Origin: Ophthalmolycus amberensis
Lineage: Eukaryota > Chordata > Actinopteri > Perciformes > Zoarcidae
Assembly (NCBI GenBank): GCA_024529925.1
Contig: JAFEUB010000770.1
Span: forward strand, 1,445,501 to 1,509,500
Direction: 5' to 3'
DNA length: 64,000 nucleotides
Part shown: one piece after another, positions 1 to 13,900 of the stretch
Numbering within the stretch: the first letter of the stretch is position 1
Layout of the letters: each line of letters begins with the position of its first letter
The notes under the pieces: model-generated
What the model was told of the DNA's origin: nothing
Seen by the model: only the letters and a program-made list of their open reading frames with translations
The model's database searches: none
Translations under genes and position numbers: made by a program

Positions 1-235
1 TATTAGTGATCCCCAGAGAACTCTACTGACTCTGGTGATCCCCTGACTTTTCTTCCAGCGCCACCAGCAGGTCATCCATCCATCTCGCAAAACATATCAG
101 TTGTCTATTAGATGGATCAGCACCAAGTTTCTTGCAGACCTTTATGGTTCCCAGGGGTTGAGACTGACAGAGTTTGATGCAGGCATTCATGGTTTCAGTA
201 AACTTTAGTGTTTCCCTGACATTTAATTTAGCGCC
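1..235. repeat. Dispersed teleost repeat fragment
   Basis: The stretch carries phrases such as 'gtgatcccctgac' followed by 'ccagcgccac' that recur in a second copy near 19680-19745 (there 'gtgatcccctgacctttc' then 'ctagcgcca'). I recognise this wording as part of a very common non-coding repeat of teleost genomes; its class is not clear to me. A 93-codon open frame on the minus strand (23-304) lies mostly inside the repeat and is not treated as a gene. Confidence 0.55.
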
Positions 236-1686
236 ACCATCAAGACAAAATATAAATTTGTCCAATTGTTTTTTTCTTTTTTTACAATGAGCATTACAAA
301 GCATTGCTGTTTATTTCAAAATACATTTAAAATGAGCAAGTGAATGTGTTATAAAGAATCAGAAAAATACAATATCGCAACATTACATGTTTAAATCCAT
401 CTGGAACCCTTTGTTCATGTCCTCCTGCTCTATACCATCTCCTGTCTAATAACGGCACTTCACATCTGAAACGTAACTATCTTCATCACATAGTTGTTAC
501 CGTGTATATTCAGTTAACTTGTGATTCAAGCTGACTATTCAAAAATATAGACTTGTGTACAAATACTCATCCAGTCTGATTCAGTAAAACAAAAACACAG
601 AAACTAAACAACCAATGACGCGTCTCCTTTCTCTCTACTAAGTGGTTCAGCACGACCTTGTATAAATTCAAATTACAGATCAGCCTTTCAGCTTTTTAAA
701 CCTCTAACAAGACGAGGGAGAGGATGACAGGAATCTCCTTGCAGCAGCCAATTCAAAGCTTAAGCAGACGAGACTAAGAGATGGGATCTGGAGGGATGAG
801 GTCTGGAGCACATGGTTATCATTAAAACCTTTAATAAGGGCCACTAAAAGTCAGGTGCTGCACCTCATTAAAGATGTGGCACCTTATTCAAAGATTTAAC
901 TGCACCCTGACCTCACGCTTAAAGAGGAGGCACAGCTGATCTGATAAATACACCTCAGCAGAGAGCAAGCGATGCTATTATACTGTAGTTTGTCTTAAGA
1001 TTGCCGTTCTTATTTAACATGTTTACGTACTAAAGTGCTTTCAAAGTTCATCCAGACAGATGTTGAGTGTGGAAAGTTACGGCAACAAGTTTCAATCATT
1101 CAACAAAGCAAAAACGTTTTGTTTAGTGCTAAAAAGAAAAAAAAGCACTCTATTTTGAGAGGAGTTGGCAGTACTCTTGAAAACTTTTGGATGCAGAGAA
1201 GATAATGTATTTCCAACACAAGCTCAGAAGTTTAGATTCTTAAACTGATAGCAAGACTGGAGATGAGTTTAACTGTTGGTTCAGAAATTTCAAATCCGTT
1301 CACACAAGACAAAATCTAAACTGAGTGATAGTGATAGTGATAACCACCACATAATACAACAAAACATGCAGTCACTTCTCTTCAAACCACACTGAAATAA
1401 GTTCAACTATTCTTTATCATCATCGCCGTCAATAATCTGCAGCAGCAAATTTCTACGATAATCCTAGACAACCTCTTTATCATCACCATCATCATCAGTA
1501 TACTAATTTCTGCAGCTCACAAAATCTCTCAAATCTCAGAAAATGCACTAAACTACCATGAAAGAAAACGAGACCTGAGTTCATGCATCCGTCTGCTGCA
1601 AACACTGCTACATAAACTGTATGTGATACCTGATCCACAGGTGCTGCACTGCTGAGCGCCGCACACCTGCAGTAAAGGGAACCCAC

Positions 1687-1823
1687 CTCCTTGCAGTGAG
1701 GGTTTCCACAGAGCCAAGAGAAAGACTACATGTAGGTACGTGGCCACCATCCCTCTCGCCATCTCGCTCCCAAATGTCCCTCTCCTCTTCCAAGGTCCAG
1801 GTTTTATCAGGGCTCAACAAGGC
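1687..1823 (-). CDS. Possible first coding exon with signal peptide, gene unknown
   Basis: On the minus strand a long pyrimidine tract ending in TTCTTTCTTAAG is followed by about 61 nt of possible 5'UTR. An ATG at 1762 opens 25 codons, and a reasonable donor (AAGGAG|GTGGGT) follows at 1687/1686. The peptide begins MARGMVATYLHVVF and continues LLALWKPSLQG, which has the shape of a secretory signal peptide: a short basic start, a hydrophobic core and a small-residue end. The exon would end in phase 1, and the remaining exons would lie left of the window. I do not recognise the protein. No second exon is visible between 1 and 1686, and any 5'UTR exons would lie to the right in the gene-poor stretch. 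A chance open frame with chance splice sites remains possible. Confidence 0.35.
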
Positions 1824-4800
1824 CTTAAGAAAGAAGGAGGGGAAATGAGTGAGATCAGAAAAAAAGGGGACAGGATGCAAGACAGGACACTGTGTAATTG
1901 GCTAAGAGACACACACAGAGAAAGCTAGACGAGGACAGGAGGGGAGCGGGAGAGAAAACACTGGATCACCTGATTAAACCAAATGGGTTGTTCTAACCCC
2001 CCAATGACTGTTGGGCTGCATTTATTTGGTTCTCTTCTGCCAAAAAGAGGGAGTTTGAAGGGTGGGTGGGGGTCTGAGAGAGAGAGACACACACACACAC
2101 AAAGAAAGAAAGAGAGGGGGAGAGAGAACATGTATAAGAGGTAAAAGAGTCTGTGAATTGTAAAAATTGAGGGTCCCTGATTTTCACCCTCTCGAGACAC
2201 CTCAAAAAGAAAAAGCAACTGTGCCAGATTTCCAAACAGTGTTATGTTTGTCAAGTGGAGGAGAAACAGCTCTGAATCAGCATCCTCTGGGAATATGTTT
2301 ACAAAATAATAACAGAGCAAAAATGTTACAACTTTTTAAGTACTGCTTTTGAATTACCTTTCAAATAATATTTATGTGAAAAAAATCCAAATGAACACTG
2401 AAAACCTGATAAAGGGCTTTTTTCTCATCCCTCAGACTTTCTCCTACTCATTTAAATGGTGTGGATAGAAAACATAGTCTTTGTGCATGGTACTAATAAA
2501 TACATAAATAAATAAATGTATAATGGTAACATAGTGTGAGACTGACATGTAACTATAATGTGTGTGTGTGTGTGTACAAAGGGGGGTGGAGGTAGCTTGT
2601 CAAGCATCCAAAAATCAGAGTTAGCTGCCAAAGAAATAAAGAAGTTATGTCAATAAAAATAAAACCTTAAATGAAAACATGCTCTTCATAGACTGGTCAA
2701 ATATATCAGCACCTGAGATAAGTGAATCCCTGTCACCTTGAAGTCAGATTGTAGCATCTTCTGCGAGGGGAGAAAATACTGAAGAAGCCCAAGAAAGTAT
2801 AGGAGGGAAGGAAAGGAAAGGAAGAAACATGAGGAGCAGACAGAGAATAGTTATAAAAAGGAAATGCAAAATACTTTCCTCTCAGCATTGCAGTGCCAGG
2901 CTCTTAATGACTCACACAGGTGGTTGTGCTTAATACGAATGAGTTGCATCATCTTCAAAGATGTCACCTGCCTGGTTAGTCACCTTCAGACAAAAGGACT
3001 TTCACCCACAAAGTCTTGTGTTTTTTGCTCCCAGCTGCCACAGAGTCACACCAGTCAGCATACAGTGTTTTGTACTTCTTTTGTTCTTGGACCAGTGGTA
3101 TTACTGGGATTTATTTCTCCATGTTTGGGCTGGCTGGTTCTGTCCCAGCTCTTTAGGGTCGATGTCAAATTCTGAAACATATTCTTCCTCTGGAGTTAAT
3201 GGGCCTGGAAACAGATGAAGTAAGTGGGCTAATGTCACCTAAACATTGAGAGAAATGTTGGGAGAAATGTTGGGAGATGTTCATCCTTTGGCAGAGGATG
3301 ACTGAATGAAAGATGAATGTAGCTTCAGCTGAGTATCACTTCTTTAAATACATCCTGTTCACCTGTAGCACTGTGACCGTGTGGCTCTTGTCCACCTGGG
3401 TAAACCAAACATGGCTTCTGGGCTGTTGGTGATCTCATTATCAAGCCCACTTGCAATGCAGTTTGCTTGCCCAATGACTGCCACCTCAGCCATGAGATTC
3501 TTGCATGAAATGATAAATAGCTTAGAACAAGTGGCTGAGTGAGCCAGCAGCAGAGGCTGATGTGTATTACACCAGTCTGCAAATGTTTCTGAGATGTGAT
3601 CATGTGGAAACCTTTGGCGCCGAGTGCTGTCCAAAACGGCTCAATTACAAAACGAGTGTATTGTATATTTGTATTTCTGCATGAGTGTGTGCTTGCTCTG
3701 CATAGCTGTGTATGTACATGTGTGTGTGTGTGTGTTGGAGAGAAAGAAGCAGAGAGGCAGTGCTACCTGAGCACCCATAATTGGTCTTAAAGTGTAGTTT
3801 TATTGCTCTGTTCAGCTTTGATGGAACCACATAGTTATGCAGTGAAATAACACAGGGGTAAGACGATTGAAGCATGAAGGGGAGAATGAAAACTATATGC
3901 TGAGAGACATACATTTTTTCTGTCTTGTGGTTATTAATACAGGTGTGAAGTCTAGACTCCGCACCGCACCTCAAATCAATTCTTCAGCGGGATCGCTGAG
4001 ACTGACTGGAAGTAGTCAGAGGAACCAGCATGTCGCAGTTTGGTTCCACTTTCCACGACAGTTATGTGCTTTGTGCTGACATAATTACACTCGCACATGT
4101 AAACATATAGAGCAACATTAACAAACATTTGCACGTTGTCCGGACAGTAATGTGCCTGAAATCCATTTAAGAAAAGTGAGAATACGCTGACACACCTTTA
4201 TTCCTACTTCTTATCTATTGTGCCTCCTCTGGTTTTACTTTGTAGAGAATGTTTAAATGGATTATTATTGTTATTATTCTTCCTATCAAATTCTATTGTG
4301 CTTTAGTCACAGTGGAAACGTGTAGACATGACATCATTTGGCCAGCTATCCACAGGAATAAGAAAAAATGGGCTCAGAAATGCAGGTTCTGTTGCCAACA
4401 GTTTCTTTAAACAAAGTTAATGTGTTATTCTGAATATGGCCATCAGTGTGGTAATGGTTGTAAATAGTGTGATTCATACACTTTCAGTCATCACAACAAG
4501 CACACAGTCTCTCTCATCAACCTGCTGTCCACCTCCCACATGCACACGACTTGCAGTGCCATGTGCCCTCATCTTTGCCAGCTCAAAGGAGCATATTGGT
4601 GTTACAAATAAAATAGCCAACTGAGTATAGCCTGTTTTTGAGTTTACCTAACGTCTACCTAGCGTTTACCTAACGTCTGCTGCCTATATATGGGCGTGTG
4701 AGCACTGGAGGAGTGCTCACCCCCCTCCTGACAGGCTGGTAATTTACCCCTCTGGGTGACGGAGGGGGAGAAAGCAAGCGATAGGGAGGAGAAGTCAGAG

Positions 4801-6161
4801 AAGGAGAAAGAGAAGGAGACTGAAATGGCGTGACCCAGTCGGACAGAAAAGCAGACAGACATGCACTTGTTTGACTTCATAAAATGTCCAGAGTGCTGGT
4901 GAATATCAGGCTAAAGGTCTGGGTAGGATCGGCTTCCACTACTGATCTGTGCCAAAGACTGCTAAGAGTACGTCTGCAAATCTCACGACACGTCCACAGG
5001 CCCCATGCCCACCTATATACACGATGATGGGTCCAACTGGGAATCATGTCTTTGTAAAAGCCCAACATCAGGAATTATTAGTCAGCATGCGGCCTCATCG
5101 GCCATAATGTTGCATCACCAGCGAGGCTGTCTGACTTGTTTCAAAGAGGTTTCGCAATGCAAAATGCATAATTATTGATTTGAATGTGCGTTGGTTTGCT
5201 GTGAAATACAGTTATTCTTGAGTGTTTGTATGATTATTTTTGTTTTGTGCACCTGTCAGCACTGATTTAAGTCTCTCTGTAGAGTGAGTGATTCACCACT
5301 GCTTTATTAGCAGCCGTTTGCAATATGTGTGACGCGGCAGTGTTGGACTGTGTGACGTGTATTTTAACAGTTGCATAGCATAGTACTGGTGGAGGTGTGT
5401 GTCCTAATGAGCTCTCTAGCTAGCAAGAAAGCACTCGCCCACAACAGAGAACTGTCATGATTTCCTACCAGCGGGGGAAGAGAGAAGTTGTCCTTGTAAT
5501 AGTTTAATGGATGCTTGCTCAGCACTACAGGGGATCTCATTCTGACAACATTAATCTCTGCATGCATTATGCTCCATTATGCTTGTGGCTGTAGACTGCC
5601 ATCGGTATCAGGGGAGGCACATTACAGCCTACATCCTGCCCGGGACAACGGCAATGACAGGGATTGACTTGAATAAATTGGTAACATGCTTCAGTCAGTC
5701 GTGATCCCACATGTGGAAGACAGTAAGCCTTTGCTTAAGTGGCTTAATTAAGTCATTTAGGTAGAATTACATCATGTTAGCATGGGAACACTTACAATCA
5801 CCAAAAGCGTTTTCTCCTCTTGTTTTCACACAGTTACACACAGACAAAGGAGAATACACCAGTAGTGTATGTGAGCAAATAATCACACACGTTTTATATC
5901 ACAAAATGCAGCAGAGGATTGTGACATCCGATGAGTTATGCAGTGCGATGTCGCCCATTACTAGCAGGCCCCTTCCCATGACTCACAACGACCCTCGCCT
6001 GAGAGGGGGGGTGGGGGGGGGGACGCTTCTTTTCCTTCAGGGGTTGAAAGAACACCAAAAGAGCAGCGCTTTACATAAACACTGCAGATCTGTAGCATAC
6101 AGCAGGAATCATCCGTCAGTGTTCAACACCGGACAAAGAATGTCACTGAAAGACATCAGGG

Positions 6162-6342
<181 letters not shown>

Positions 6343-7725
6343 GCAGCAGTGTCTTATGTCGCCTGTGAATTCTTGAGCTCACCAGAGGGAGATTCAGAAA
6401 GCGATTGTGCAGGAATGTCAACGTCTCACATGCTCTGCAGAGCCGCTGTGAACTCAGCATAAATCAGAGGGTGCTTCCTCTGTGATGTCAGAGATAGAAT
6501 TTCAGATACCAGGACATGAACACGAGACTTATTTCCTGCCAAGTTTCTTTGCATAAGTCAACGATGGAGTGTGCGTCTGTGTGTCTGTGCCACTCTCACC
6601 GTCAGATGTTTCATGTCGCACTTTCTTCGGGCAGACTGATGTAAGAGGAATGATGAGGTCAACACTTCATGCGGGGCGTCCTCTGACATGACACACACAC
6701 ATGAAATACACATAATGTAAACCCTCACATATACAACCCATCACACTTATGCAAACGTATGTCTTTGCACATGCAGAGGTACTGTAAACACTAAATAGAT
6801 TTTATGGCCTTTGGCAGTACATTTCATGACCTTTTTGAGCTTCTTGTGCGATATAAAGCTAAACTGACACTCAGTAAATCACGGTGCCTGGTTTCATTAT
6901 ATGTATATGTGGACCAAATTGTGTTTAAAACAAGTTCAGTAGTTTATCGGCTGTTTCTGATCTTTTTTTTGTCCCCCAATCCAATTTGTTCATCAAAAGA
7001 CAAACGGAACCAAGCGCTGACAACAGCGGAACGTTTCCCCTTATGTCGGTAGGAGGAGAGCTAGTTAGCGGTTAGCAGATGGTCGTGGGAGTCCCACAGT
7101 GTGTTTGGCTAACGAAAACTAAACACACAGCAGAACTGACATCTTCTGTTCAGAAGAAGCGTTAAACTGTCAACATGAAGTGTTACACAGTGAACTGCAG
7201 TACAGCTGCATTCAAATATGAGCATATCTGTTGCGTGAGACGTGGGAGTGAAAAGAGTGTCTTTCTTGGGGTCTAACTGAGGGCAATCGTGATTTGTATT
7301 CATTTAATAAAACATTACAGCATTGGTCGCTGCAGACACTTCTAATCTGATCAAATCTGCACTCTACTGAGTGCACTTTTGAGATGGTCTCTTTTGCCTA
7401 ATAATCTATGGGCTATCATCTTGAGCTTAAAGTTAAATGTCATTTTAATTAAATACATCTTAAACCTTTCAGGCTTGGTAAAATAGACATATACCGGTAG
7501 TTCAACGAAAATAATTCTCTTAAGTGGGAGAAACCCTCTCTCTCTTGCGTGAGGACTTGAGTGCATAAAACATAGTTTGAGATTCATCAGATACAGTGGC
7601 AGGACGGCTAAATGACCAAACCTCTAGAATGTTAGTTTACTAAATTAGATCTTTAACAAACTCATTATTCCGCCTTGAAAACATTTCATAGTTAATGTTA
7701 ATACAGCTTAATTACTATTATCTGT

Positions 7726-7945
7726 CACTGCTTATCCTTTACAGGAATGAGTAATCAGGGCTGGAGCTGATCCCGATTGGTAAAGCCTGCACATGTCGCC
7801 AGTCAATCTCAGGGCTGACACATAGAGATAAACAACCATTTACGCTCACATCCACACCTATGGGCAATGTAGAGCAATTAACCTAACCTGCATGTAATTG
7901 GACTGTGGGGCGAAGCATTGGGAGAACATGCAAACCACACGGAAA
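7726..7945. repeat. Dispersed teleost retroelement tail
   Basis: The block runs from 'gctggagctgatcccgat' through 'gtcgccagtcaatctcag', 'gggctgacacatagagat' and 'aattaacctaacctgcatg' to 'ggagaacatgcaaac'. I recognise this order of phrases as a very common fish interspersed repeat, probably the 3' part of a LINE-type element. It is diverged and has no intact coding capacity. Confidence 0.7.
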
Positions 7946-10900
7946 GGCCCAGCCTGCAGTCTGTCACATACTTATTTAATTTTCTGCCTTCTTCTTCTTC
8001 TTCTGCCCACAGTCCTTAGCTTTCACTTTTTAACCTCCTGTCCTTTTCCTTTTTTCACCACATTCAGTGGCAGACGTTTATATAGTGGAAATACAGCCAG
8101 TGCCGGGACTGTAATCCATCCCGAGCCACGCATGGGTCAGGCCCAAAGCAGGCATGGAGTCCCAACTGATTTGAAGTGCAACATCCCAGCAACAGGAACC
8201 CCGGTCATGCAATCTGAAGTCATTCAGCTCCCCGTTTAGCGAGGATCACCCAGCCGAGGACCCCGATGATAAGTCCATCTCTGTCATCACCACAACGTCA
8301 GGACCGAGGCAACCAGCTGGAGGCAATTTGGACGCTGAAATCATCTCATTCTGCTGCTGACATCATCAGAGGGGGCCAGTTAGACAGCATCTATCTTGTT
8401 GCCTGATCAGATTGCCGTTTACACTTATGAACGAGTACGCTGAAAACTTGATGCGACCTCCGCTGACGCAGTTCACATCCATCGTGGAGGTTTCTGCAGT
8501 TGCTCGGTGATTGGTCACAGTCTAAAAGATGATGATGAGATGGTGATGGGACGATGAGGACGAGTGCAATTCAGTGTCTTTGTTTAGGTTTGTAATGACA
8601 GCGTAAAGTCAGCAAGTGCGTGTGTGTGTGTGAGAGCATGCAGTGTGTGTGCTTGTGTCTAAGGCCATGTTCACACCAAGTATGTTTGAAATTATATTAC
8701 TTTCTCCCTCGACTCTCTTCAGTTGGTCAGGTGCTTAACTTGCCAGTCAATCTGTAGCCACACCACCTGAAATCATAGCTCTTGGTCCTTTTCCAAGTGA
8801 ACTGTAGTGGCGCTTATGAGCAGTGAGAACATAATTGTACCGCCTACAGGAAATTGCCCTCAAAAGCACCATTTTACAGGCATTATGAGGCAGACTCTGT
8901 CATTGGATAGCCGAGTATAACTCATGCCGGAAAGTCTAGCGTAAAAATGATTCATGATTCTCATGTTCATCTTTTTTAGCCACATGTTTGTTCAGGGTAT
9001 GAACCGAGGAAGGTGAAATAACATGAAGAGGTCGGAGAGGTCCATCACGCTGTAAGATCACAGGTTACCAACACGCTGTCCAGAAAATGAACATGTGAGT
9101 CCAGTTTTGTTTGCAATAACTATTAAGGATGAGGACTTTGATTATATACAAAAATGCAAACAAGTAGGGTTTTCATGCAGGTTTGAGAGCAAAGATAACG
9201 AGCTGGGGAGTGAATGCACTTTATGAAGGGGAGGATATCAAAAGATGATGTCTGAGTTCCCAGCAGGAACAGATTGATATAGTTTTATTAGCAGAGGGAC
9301 CCAGATGGACGCTGAAGCCCCCACTTGGAATTCTCTCCACTTCCAGAGTGAACGCTGACCTGCTGCTTGACCTATGTAAATAGCAGAGTGACAAACTGTG
9401 AGAACAGTGAGAGAGGTAATAAACCTGCACAACGCACCTGGGATAATGAATGTAATTTTATGATAGTACAGATAACATTTACAGTATCCAAAGTCATATT
9501 AAAACTGTGTTTAATTGAGAAAATAAAGTAGAAATATTTTCAGTGAATATTGTGTCTAATTGTAAATAATACTCTTTCATCTTCAGCCACAGACTCCAGC
9601 ATTCAGATAATATGAGACCACCAGATGTCTCTTTAACTGACTGAAACGTCCGATAATTGACCCCAGAAGAAATACTACACATTGTAACATACGTAGATGA
9701 AATGCCATCCGAAGAGAAATCAATCAGGGCTTTATTATTAGCATGTAAATACAATACAATACAATTAAACTTTCAGTTATTCTGAAGCATCACCATATCC
9801 CAAACTTTGAACAGTAACTTCACCAAATCCTACATGTTCACACTGGACAAGGGCCTGCTGTGTTACAGACCGTTCACTCTGCTGACTCATTAGAACATTA
9901 ACCAAGTGGCCAGCGAGTGTCAGCTTCTTATCGCCATGATTAATGTCATCTAAATGCCACCGCTGCAGTGGACAGGTGGCCGGGTCCGTCACTTGTGACG
10001 TTGCACAGTCTCTCACCATATCGTATCCACTGACCTGAGGTTGAACACATTGCTCACATACAGCACATGCATCATTCAGGCACAGCAGCTGACACATTTT
10101 AGTTGGCACTGAAACCTGTTTCAATTACCTTTTTGTTGTTTTTTTTGTTCTTAATTACTGTGAGAAAGGTACAATAAGACTTCACTTTCGATAGGAACAT
10201 GTTAAAGAAAGAGGCTTGAATAAACGAGTCAAATGTGACTGAAGTGAGAAACTCTTGATAACCAATGAATAGCTAATAGCTTCAGTCCTACCTGCCATCT
10301 TGGCAGACAGGAGGCAGCTGAAATGTGTTCGCACAAAAGGAATGTATGCGTCACTTATTTAAAAAAATGTGCTGAGAGAATATGTGCACGCTTTCTTTTA
10401 TAAGATTTAGTAATGACACAAAGAGTAGGATACTGTCATGAATCATAACTTTGGGTAACATTTGACTTGTATCTTTACTTTTTATTGTGATCTTTTATTC
10501 CGTTATGAGTTGATGAAGTTATGTTACTGCTGCATCATTTATATAGCAATGTGGGCATAAGATTTAAGTTCCACCTTCTCTTACCATCGGTCAGTTGCAT
10601 CAGTGCATCGCTTTTTCCAAAAATACACGGAAGCCGCTTAGCTGCTCATCAAATCTGCATTTAGTGCACTGCTGCACTAAACTGCAACTGAAACTGATCT
10701 GAGAGAAAGACCCACATTCCTTAACCTGAATCATCGTGTCAACTGCTGTGTCATACCCACATCTATTAACTACATTTATTTATGCAGACAGAATAATGTT
10801 TTGTTATTTAACCAAAGTTATTGAACGCGTTTGACTTCGTCCCTGATATCCGTGGCTGTGTACAACATACGGCACCATCGTCTTATTATATGGGAACATT

Positions 10901-13900
10901 GAAAAAGAGCAGTGTTGACACCATGAGCTGCATCAGCTGCTGTATTATAACAGTTGGCAGAATATGTTGTGGGTTTCATGGTTTTATCCCAATGTGGACT
11001 TGTTTTTGCACATTCAACAGGATATGCAATCAGCTGGTCTACGAACGGTAAACTTTTTAATTTAAATGGTGACTGCTGATATTTTTGGTAGATGCCTCAA
11101 AAGCTAAATTGTTAGCAAAAGCTGTGTCTCATTTCATGCTGGATCCTGCCATACACACCAACAGTGTGACGCTCACAGCATATTGTGGGTATTCTGTTTG
11201 GTGGCTTTGAGAAACTGTCCTGTTACAGTGTACGTACTCCTCCCCCTGACTCTGACTTTCAACTGCTGTTGCTCTTTTTTGATGCAGCTTGTCCAAGTTC
11301 TGACATGTGTTATCGTGTCTTTCAAACCATTCCCCGGGCCATATCCAATTTTTACAGGGTTTTTACATTCACACGCACAATTGAGGCTGCAGTGGAAGTA
11401 GATTTGGTTAATCGAGTGAAGCGTAGCTTGACATAAAGGCCTAATAGACAAACTGAATTACAAAAAAAATAACTTAAATGGAAATGTTTCAAAAGTCTCC
11501 GCCCCTATACCCCTGACTTTTCTTTACTGGAGGGATGCCCCTCTTACATGCCTCATAACATTGGCATCCGAGTGTTTGAGCCAGACAGCGTTAAAGTTAA
11601 TGGATGTTGCTGTGTTTGTGTGTGAGAGAACAACATCGCTGACCTGTGCAATGACTACACCACTGTAAACACATGAATTACAGTTCTTGCTTTGACTATG
11701 GAGAGCAGATATGGATGTGTTGTCTTCAAAATGTTGGGCCATCAACTGTGAAAGGAAACATCAAAAAAGAGAGGAATGGGCTTCAAAAACATTAGAAAAA
11801 CCATCAAGTGACCCAGTGAGCATGACATGAATGAAGAGAGATGATTGTGCTGTTATTTGTCCAGAGTTGAGAAAGTTTGTCTCGCACCCAGAGGGCCAGT
11901 GAGCAGGCATGTAACTAATGCTGTCATTAAAAAGTGGGTTAAATCCGTGCTCAGACTAGATTCATAGCTTGTCAAATGACTTAATGCAACAATTAAAATG
12001 ATGTCTTTCTAGTCTGATAGTCAGAACCTTGGACTACATGATATTGAGAGCACAGACATCAGAAACTCACTTGTCTTCTGCACATGGATGTCGGTGCTGT
12101 GCAGAACTGTGTGTGTTCAGTGTGTGTGTTGCCATTGCATGCCACAGCTATGACCGTAAAGTGTCGGATCTTTGAATCACATCCAAAATGCAACAGGAGA
12201 ATTTAACCACTTTTCAGTGAGAGAGACTTGGAGAGAAAGACATGAGACAATTGGCCTGAGCTGCCACTCAGGCCTTTGGCAGCAGGATGCATGAGCTCTG
12301 CTTGTGACGCATACCTGCAATACGTCCTCTCCTCCTGACCATACATAGAATCAGGCAGCCATGATATAAATATTTTGGCAGCAAAAACTGTGACCTACAT
12401 GCTGAAACTATGAGCAGCGCTGAAGGCTGTTTCTTAGAGACAAGAGAGAAAATAAAACGAATGAAGTTACTGTAATCTTTTTATAGACTATCTGAGCAGT
12501 CTGGTCGGCTGAATGCCTTCACTGGCTGGAAACTCGTGCTTGAAGTACAGTGTTACACATACTTTGTTGTTGATTGATTCTAATGGACAACAGTGGCCAT
12601 AGAGATGCTTTGCTATTCATTATTGTATTGTTTGACTGTTGAAAATCTGAGAAAAAAACAATAATTAAAACAAATCCAGGTTAAATGAATATGATTACAA
12701 AAATACCATTTTCAGCCAAAATATTCTCCAGTTTTTAAGGACTTTTCTTCACAACAGTGATAGAATATATGCAAGTATAAAACATTTGCCTGACATGACA
12801 TAATTAGAGACAGTTTTTCATGTCACATTTTTCGATACTGACCAAACCTAAACTCGAGAGGTATGCAGCACATTATCAATGATTAGCAACACAAAAGTTC
12901 AGCTCAGCCTGGACAGTGGATTGCTCTCTAGATTTGATACGTTTAACCACACAGGATGGAAATATCTACAGCTCAATCTACAGCTCAATACGAGCCAGCT
13001 GTTGGCACTTCATCACAACTTTTATGTGGCAGTCATTGCTCATTCAGGTCTATTACGCCGCCTCTATAAATGTGCTCCAAAATTATATATATTTTTTTTT
13101 TCTGGCTGGAGTTTGCAGAACAGACAAGCCAGTGGAGACTTGAAGTTGCCTTTTCATCATGTGTTCAGAGATAGAGCTCCATTATCTGGGGAGGTCCCAG
13201 CAGACTCGAGCCAAAACCATGACCTCACTGCACTGTGGGAAATGTCCGTGGTGCTCTACCTCCATCGCTGTTTAATTTAATCATGTTTTCACTCTGTCGT
13301 GTAATGATAGGGATTCACACGGCTGTGGCTGGGATTCCCACCGACTAAACACTCCCCGGAAAACTATCTTTTGAGTATCAAATACCCAGTACCGGTAGAC
13401 TTAAAAGGTGGTTCTGAAATGTCTGTGTGTTGCTCTTTCACACAGGACGGAGCTGTGATCAGTTTGGATTCACAGCTGTTACAATGGATTCCTAAGGCAA
13501 AAAGAAAAGCATCCATATGAAACTTCTCACTTCTACAGCATAATCCACACGTCGTTGTTTATTTTGTCAACTAAAGCAGCTGTGATCTACGCCGTTGGAA
13601 CACTATTTATTCAACATCTGTAAACAGTCACTATTAAAAACCATTCTCCGTGGTTTTATAACTTATAACCTGTTTGGGAACCCTGTCCACAATATTTGTT
13701 AATCCTTGCTACAAAAAGTGAAGCTACGTTCTTCTGGAGGTGTCAAAACCACGTGGCTCTTGAGCCTATAATCTCCTCGGCTTCTTGCCTTGTTAAGAAT
13801 TCACGCCACCTTGACTTCAAACAGAGAAATGTGCACTCATTTAGCAAAAATGGCAACTGGAGTTTACCCTCCAGAAGACACAGATCTAGAGTTTATGATC

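Noticed and set aside
23..304. 93-codon frame on the minus strand
   Set aside because: It lies mostly inside a dispersed non-coding repeat also found near 19.7 kb; no known domain.
1925..2320. 131-codon minus-strand frame with signal-like segments
   Set aside because: Composition follows pyrimidine-rich simple sequence (CA and GA repeats); no homology or splice context.
7175..7278. Short frame starting MKCYTVNCST, superficially like a zinc-binding N-terminus
   Set aside because: Cys/His spacing does not fit the THAP or other zinc-finger patterns and the frame stops after about 34 codons.
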